Shown here in pieces: positions 60,197-64,000 of a stretch of DNA of 64,000 nt. The stretch is from Zobellia nedashkovskayae (GTDB lineage Bacteria > Bacteroidota > Bacteroidia > Flavobacteriales > Flavobacteriaceae): contig NZ_JADDXR010000002.1 of assembly GCF_015330125.1 (NCBI RefSeq), forward strand, positions 2,988,685 to 3,052,684, given 5' to 3'. The notes under the pieces are model-generated. The model saw only the letters and a list, made by a program, of their open reading frames with translations, had not been told where the DNA came from and searched no databases. Every line of letters begins with the position of its first letter. Positions within the stretch are counted from its first letter, which is position 1. The position numbers and the translations under genes were made by a program.

Positions 60197-62704
60197 TTAG
60201 CTTTTTTTGGCTTTTATTCTTTGTCCCCATTTTACGACTTCATACCAAAGCACGGAGATACTTCCTGCAAATAGGCTAACAAGCAATTGATTTACACTCA
60301 AAGTATTAAACTCAAAGAAGTCGGTCAATGGCGGAATAAAGAGTAGGAGAGCGGCCAAAGCAACGGTAGTACCTATAATAAGCCCTACTAGATTATTCTT
60401 ATACTTTAAGGTCGTAAATAAAGAGAAATAAAAAGAACGATTTACTAAGGTTAAAAAGATATTGGCAACTATTAATACCATAAAGACCATTGTGCGGGTT
60501 GTATCTTCAACAAAACCCTGTCCTACGGCATATTGGTAAACAGATAATGAAGCCAAAGTAATAGCCAAACCTTGTATGATGCTGGTCCACAACTCATTAA
60601 ATTTAAAGAATGTAGTAGTAAACGGCCTTGGTTTTTTGTTCATGGTATTTTTCTCCATGGGTTCATTTTCGTAGATGATAGAGCAGGTAGGTCCCATAAT
60701 GAGTTCCAATAGAATGACATGTGATGGCGAAAATATGGAGGGGTAAATCCACCGTAAAGCCAAAGGAATAAACACCGTGAGTATAATAGGAATATGAATA
60801 GAGATGATATATTGAATCGCTTTTTTTAGGTTGGTGTATATCTTCCGGCCCATGGCAATGGCATCTACCATTTTAGAAAGGTCATCATCTACTAAAATTA
60901 AAGAGGCAGCTTGCTTGGCGATTTCCGTACCCTTATTTCCCATGGCGATACCAATGTGTGCCGCTTTTAGCGCAGGGCCGTCATTAACGCCATCGCCTGT
61001 CATGGCTACTACTTCATTATTTGCTTTTAGCGCATTTATAATTCTGAGTTTGGCTTCTGGAAACATGCGGCTGAATACTTGCGTATCTATCACTTTCTTC
61101 TGTAATTCGGTATCGGTAAGCTGCATCAATTCATCACCGGACATACATTTATCGTACCCTATAAAATTAATTTCTTTGGCAATAGCTACGGCCGTGGCAG
61201 AATTATCTCCTGTTACCAGTTTTACATTTATCCCAGCCATATCAAAATCTTTAAGAACTTGACTAATGTTTTCTTTTGGTGGATCATAAAAGGCTACGAG
61301 CCCTTTAAATTGAAAAGGAAAATCTTGTTGGTATTTTGGGAAATCGGTTCCCTCAAAAACAGCCTGACCAACACCTAATAGGCGAAACCCTTGCTTACCA
61401 AGTTCATCTATGGTAGCGTAGACAGATTTTTTTTCTTCAACAGTCAGATTGGAGAGTTGTATCAAAGCCTCTGGAGCACCCTTAGCGGCAATGATACGTT
61501 GCCTAGATTCATTCTCGAACAAATGGGTCATCATAGGCGGTTTCCCACCTAAAGGGTATTCATGAATCATATGATACTTTGGCCTTTCGTCCACATCTGT
61601 ATGTTTTGCGTAAGCGTCATGCAGAGAAATTTCCATGGGGTCAAAAGGTATGGGCTCACTAGCCCACATGGCAATGGTTATAAGCTCTTTTTCTTCATTT
61701 TCAAGTATAGCTTCGGTAGAAGTTATTTTTCCAGTTTTAATGGAAAATAATCTGGCGAGGCTCATTTTATTTTGGGTGAGCGTTCCGGTTTTATCCGTAC
61801 ATATAACGGTGGCGCTACCCAAAGTTTCCACGGTTTTCATTTGCTTTACCACAACTCCCAGTTTCATTAAACGCCAGGCTCCCAAGGCCATGAAAGTGGT
61901 AAAGGCTACGGGGATTTCTTCTGGAAGAATACTCATGGCAAGCGTTAAGGCTTTGAGCAGACTATCCAGAATATCATGAGAATTGAAATAATTAATTCCC
62001 CAGACCATTAAAAAAGTAATGCCTCCCCAAATGGCCATTTGCTTTACAAAATTGGCAATCTGTAGTTCTAAGGGAGTTTTCTCATCTTCAATGTTATCTA
62101 GACTATCACCAATTTTGCCAAGTTGGGTATGGTTACCAATAGCTGTAATTGTGGCTATGGCCAAACCACTGGCTACGGTGGTGCCACTAAAAATAGAGTT
62201 ATTCGCAGAAGAGGCATCTTTAAAGACGGAAAGCGACTCCCCCGTAAGGATGGATTCGTTTACGGAGAAATCGTTGGAATGTACGATAGCACCATCGGCA
62301 GGAACCATGGTTCCTTCTTCTACCATAAGGCTATCTCCAACAACCAGTTCCTCACTTGGAATTTCCATAGTTACCCCATTCCGAATAACCTTGCTGTTGG
62401 GTTCGGTAAGGTTCTTTAATTTTGCCAATGCTTTTCTGCTTCTAGAATCTTGGTATAGAGATATAGAACCAACCAATATAATTGCTGCAACCATAAAGAT
62501 GCCGTCTCCAAAATTTCTGGTGATGAAATAGATGGAAGAGGCTACCAACAATATTAAAATCATAGGCTCTTTAAGGATGCTTTTTACGGCTTCTAAAAAT
62601 CCATTTTCATTTTTGTAAGTAAATGAATTTGCACCATGAACCTTTCTTGAATTTGCGACTTGCTCATCGGTCAACCCCTTAATGCCAAAATTTTCGACAG
62701 CCAT
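60197..62704 (-). CDS. P-type cation-transporting ATPase (P2 type)
   Basis: 835 residues. All P-type marks are present: TGES (154-157), the phosphorylated Asp304 in CTDKTGTLT, KGAPE, GDGVNDGPAL and about 10 membrane segments. M4 carries PEEIP (261-265) instead of the PEGLP or PEALP of calcium and sodium pumps. M6 reads ELIMGPTCSIIYENEP, not the NLVTDGLPA-type calcium site. The ion is therefore uncertain; calcium, manganese, magnesium or proton transport are all possible. No N-terminal metal-binding domain, so not a heavy-metal P1B pump. Single gene. Confidence 0.9.
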   Translation of the reverse strand: MAVENFGIKGLTDEQVANSRKVHGANSFTYKNENGFLEAVKSILKEPMILILLVASSIYFITRNFGDGIFMVAAIILVGSISLYQDSRSRKALAKLKNLTEPNSKVIRNGVTMEIPSEELVVGDSLMVEEGTMVPADGAIVHSNDFSVNESILTGESLSVFKDASSANNSIFSGTTVASGLAIATITAIGNHTQLGKIGDSLDNIEDEKTPLELQIANFVKQMAIWGGITFLMVWGINYFNSHDILDSLLKALTLAMSILPEEIPVAFTTFMALGAWRLMKLGVVVKQMKTVETLGSATVICTDKTGTLTQNKMSLARLFSIKTGKITSTEAILENEEKELITIAMWASEPIPFDPMEISLHDAYAKHTDVDERPKYHMIHEYPLGGKPPMMTHLFENESRQRIIAAKGAPEALIQLSNLTVEEKKSVYATIDELGKQGFRLLGVGQAVFEGTDFPKYQQDFPFQFKGLVAFYDPPKENISQVLKDFDMAGINVKLVTGDNSATAVAIAKEINFIGYDKCMSGDELMQLTDTELQKKVIDTQVFSRMFPEAKLRIINALKANNEVVAMTGDGVNDGPALKAAHIGIAMGNKGTEIAKQAASLILVDDDLSKMVDAIAMGRKIYTNLKKAIQYIISIHIPIILTVFIPLALRWIYPSIFSPSHVILLELIMGPTCSIIYENEPMEKNTMNKKPRPFTTTFFKFNELWTSIIQGLAITLASLSVYQYAVGQGFVEDTTRTMVFMVLIVANIFLTLVNRSFYFSLFTTLKYKNNLVGLIIGTTVALAALLLFIPPLTDFFEFNTLSVNQLLVSLFAGSISVLWYEVVKWGQRIKAKKS

Positions 62705-62916
62705 GCGTATAGTTTTTATAAAAATAAATCAAATAACATTTATTAAGCTGATTTACATAAGTTTATAAGAATAGTTTTTGCCTGTTATCTCCGGAGGTTT
62801 CTATAGCTAAAAATTAGGATTACAAATTATTCTTTTACAATAGTTTTTGACATGATTTATCTCATATGCTATGAATTGATTTTCATTTTATTTTGAATAC
62901 TGGCTAATTTTATACT

Positions 62917-63999
62917 ATGCGCTATTTATTCATACTAGTTTTCATAATCGCATTACAGTCTTGTGGTGACGAGCAAGAGAAGGTATTTCCTCAAAAAACA
63001 GAATTAACGGAATCTGTATATGCGTCTGCCATCGTTCAGCCAGACAGCCTGTATAAAGTATATGCGGCCGTAGGCGGAATTTTAGACCGCAATTTGGTGG
63101 AAGAAGGAGATTTGGTTAAAAAGGGAACGCCATTACTTCAAATTATTAATAATACACCTAAGCTGAATACGGAAAATGCGAAACTTTCACTGAAGTTGGC
63201 ACAGGAAAACTATAACGGAAGTGCCGCTGTACTCACGGGTTTAGAAGATGAAATAAAAGCAGCGACACTATCTTTTCATAATGATTCCATTAATTTCTAC
63301 AGACAGAAACGTTTGTGGGAACAAGAAATAGGTTCAAAAATAGATTTTGATAATCGTAAACTGGCCTATGAGCTTTCCCGTAATAATTTAAACTTGTTAC
63401 AAAGTAAATATGACCGTACCAAAAACGAACTAAAGACCCAATTGAGCCAAGCGCGTAACAATTATGAATCTGCGCAGATAAATACCAAAGACTTTACGGT
63501 AACTAGTAAAATAAACGGTAAGGTCTATGAACTTCTAAAAGAAACCGGAGAAATCGTAAGCACTATGGAACCCATTGCTGCAGTTGGAAGCGATTCGGTA
63601 TTCGTAATTAAAATGTTGGTAGACGAGGTAGATATTGTAAAATTGAGCCTCGGTCAAAAAACGTTGATTACACTAGATGCTTATCCATCCAAAGTTTTTA
63701 TGGCTACGGTAGATAAAATCTTTCCCCGTAAAGATGAACGTTCACAGACTTTTACGATAGAAGCCAGTTTTGACGATCCGCCAAAAATTCTATATCCCGG
63801 TTTGGCAGGCGAGGGCAACATTGTCATTGCTAAAAGAAAGGATGTACTGACTATTCCTAAAGACTATCTAATTGATGGGAACAAGGTAGAGACCGCCAAT
63901 GGTACAGTAGAGGTAACTACGGGTTTATACAACTTAGATCGTATAGAAATCACAAAAGGTATTAGCGAAGAGACCGAGCTTTTAAAACCAGAACAATGA
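62917..63999 (+). CDS. HlyD/RND-family periplasmic adaptor lipoprotein
   Basis: 360 residues, lipoprotein (LQSCGDE, Cys16). Membrane-fusion protein pattern: barrel-sandwich half VYAAVGGILDRNLVEEGDLVKKGTPLLQI, a long coiled-coil hairpin (~75-185), the second half NGKVYELLKETGEIVSTMEPIAAVG, and a beta-barrel. It connects an inner-membrane transporter (MacB-like or RND) to an outer-membrane channel. The stop TGA (63997-63999) overlaps an ATG at 63996, so a transporter gene probably begins at the very end of the window. Substrate unknown. Confidence 0.88.
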   Translation: MRYLFILVFIIALQSCGDEQEKVFPQKTELTESVYASAIVQPDSLYKVYAAVGGILDRNLVEEGDLVKKGTPLLQIINNTPKLNTENAKLSLKLAQENYNGSAAVLTGLEDEIKAATLSFHNDSINFYRQKRLWEQEIGSKIDFDNRKLAYELSRNNLNLLQSKYDRTKNELKTQLSQARNNYESAQINTKDFTVTSKINGKVYELLKETGEIVSTMEPIAAVGSDSVFVIKMLVDEVDIVKLSLGQKTLITLDAYPSKVFMATVDKIFPRKDERSQTFTIEASFDDPPKILYPGLAGEGNIVIAKRKDVLTIPKDYLIDGNKVETANGTVEVTTGLYNLDRIEITKGISEETELLKPEQ

Positions 64000-64000
64000 T

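Noticed and set aside
62019..62531. Plus-strand open frame of 170 codons
   Set aside because: Antisense to the P-type ATPase; composition is that of a shadow frame.
62847..62875. TTGACA-N17-TATGAA upstream of the adaptor gene
   Set aside because: It resembles an E. coli sigma-70 promoter, but Bacteroidota use TTTG/TAnnTTTG promoters, so the match is probably fortuitous.
1..64000. CRISPR arrays, tRNA or rRNA genes, insertion sequences, integrases
   Set aside because: No regularly spaced repeats, cloverleaf-like genes, transposase proteins or terminal repeats were seen in the window.

Overview
The window looks like a chromosomal segment of a marine Flavobacteriaceae bacterium (Bacteroidota; genera such as Zobellia or Maribacter fit, but this is inference). 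The signs are low GC, a SusC/SusD pair, secreted proteins that mostly begin with signal peptides or lipoboxes, seven sulfatases, and promoters of the Bacteroidota type (TAnnTTTG). About 48.8 kb of plus-strand genes, cut at the left edge, form one large polysaccharide utilization locus (PUL). The remaining 15 kb is ordinary housekeeping and stress functions, mostly on the minus strand.

PUL layout. (A) 1-10.5 kb: end of a GH88 unsaturated uronyl hydrolase, an esterase, a sulfatase, a heparinase II/III-superfamily lyase, a beta-helix lipoprotein with a PDZ tail, and a GH29 fucosidase fused to an SGNH esterase; two hairpins follow. (B) 10.8-16.8 kb: a second heparinase II/III-type lyase family, a paralogue of the first lyase, and a putative TIM-barrel glycosidase. 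(C) 17.1-28.5 kb: two sulfatases, DUF1080, DUF6250-like and DUF4861 proteins, a sugar porter, KduI, KduD, another sulfatase and an AraC-type regulator. (D) 28.75-35.1 kb: an esterase, a GH29 fucosidase and two sulfatases, closed by a terminator. (E) 35.5-42.1 kb: SusC, SusD and a sulfatase. (F) 42.4-48.8 kb: cytoplasmic L-fucose catabolism (L-fuconate dehydratase, two SDRs, a fumarylacetoacetase-family hydrolase, FucP and an FMN-dependent lactate dehydrogenase).

How it works together (inference). A sulfated, acylated polysaccharide containing L-fucose and a uronic acid is bound and imported by SusC/SusD. Sulfatases and esterases strip substituents, lyases cleave at uronic acids, GH88 releases the unsaturated uronate and GH29 enzymes release fucose. 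The deoxy-keto-uronate is processed by KduI and KduD towards KDG. Fucose enters through FucP and is oxidised without phosphorylation to pyruvate plus L-lactate, and the lactate is oxidised to pyruvate. KDG kinase, KDPG aldolase, a fuconolactonase and a sulfatase maturase are not seen in the window.

The strongest new observation is a 65-nt promoter module with identical internal spacing, present upstream of operons D, E and F. It carries a perfectly conserved 14-mer (GCAAAAAAAGTATC), a GGTRGT box 18 nt later and a TAnnTTTG-like -7 box. It probably defines the regulon of the PUL, and the AraC-type gene lies directly next to the first copy.

Right flank: a DUF1593 protein, YdeI and DUF1801 proteins, a lipoprotein, a conserved helical protein, a beta-CASP metallo-beta-lactamase nuclease next to an ATP-cone/Mrr-like endonuclease fusion, an MscS channel, two tandem universal stress proteins, thioredoxin, a CxxCH/DUF3365 lipoprotein, uracil phosphoribosyltransferase, a P-type ATPase and an efflux adaptor whose stop codon overlaps a possible next start at the window edge.
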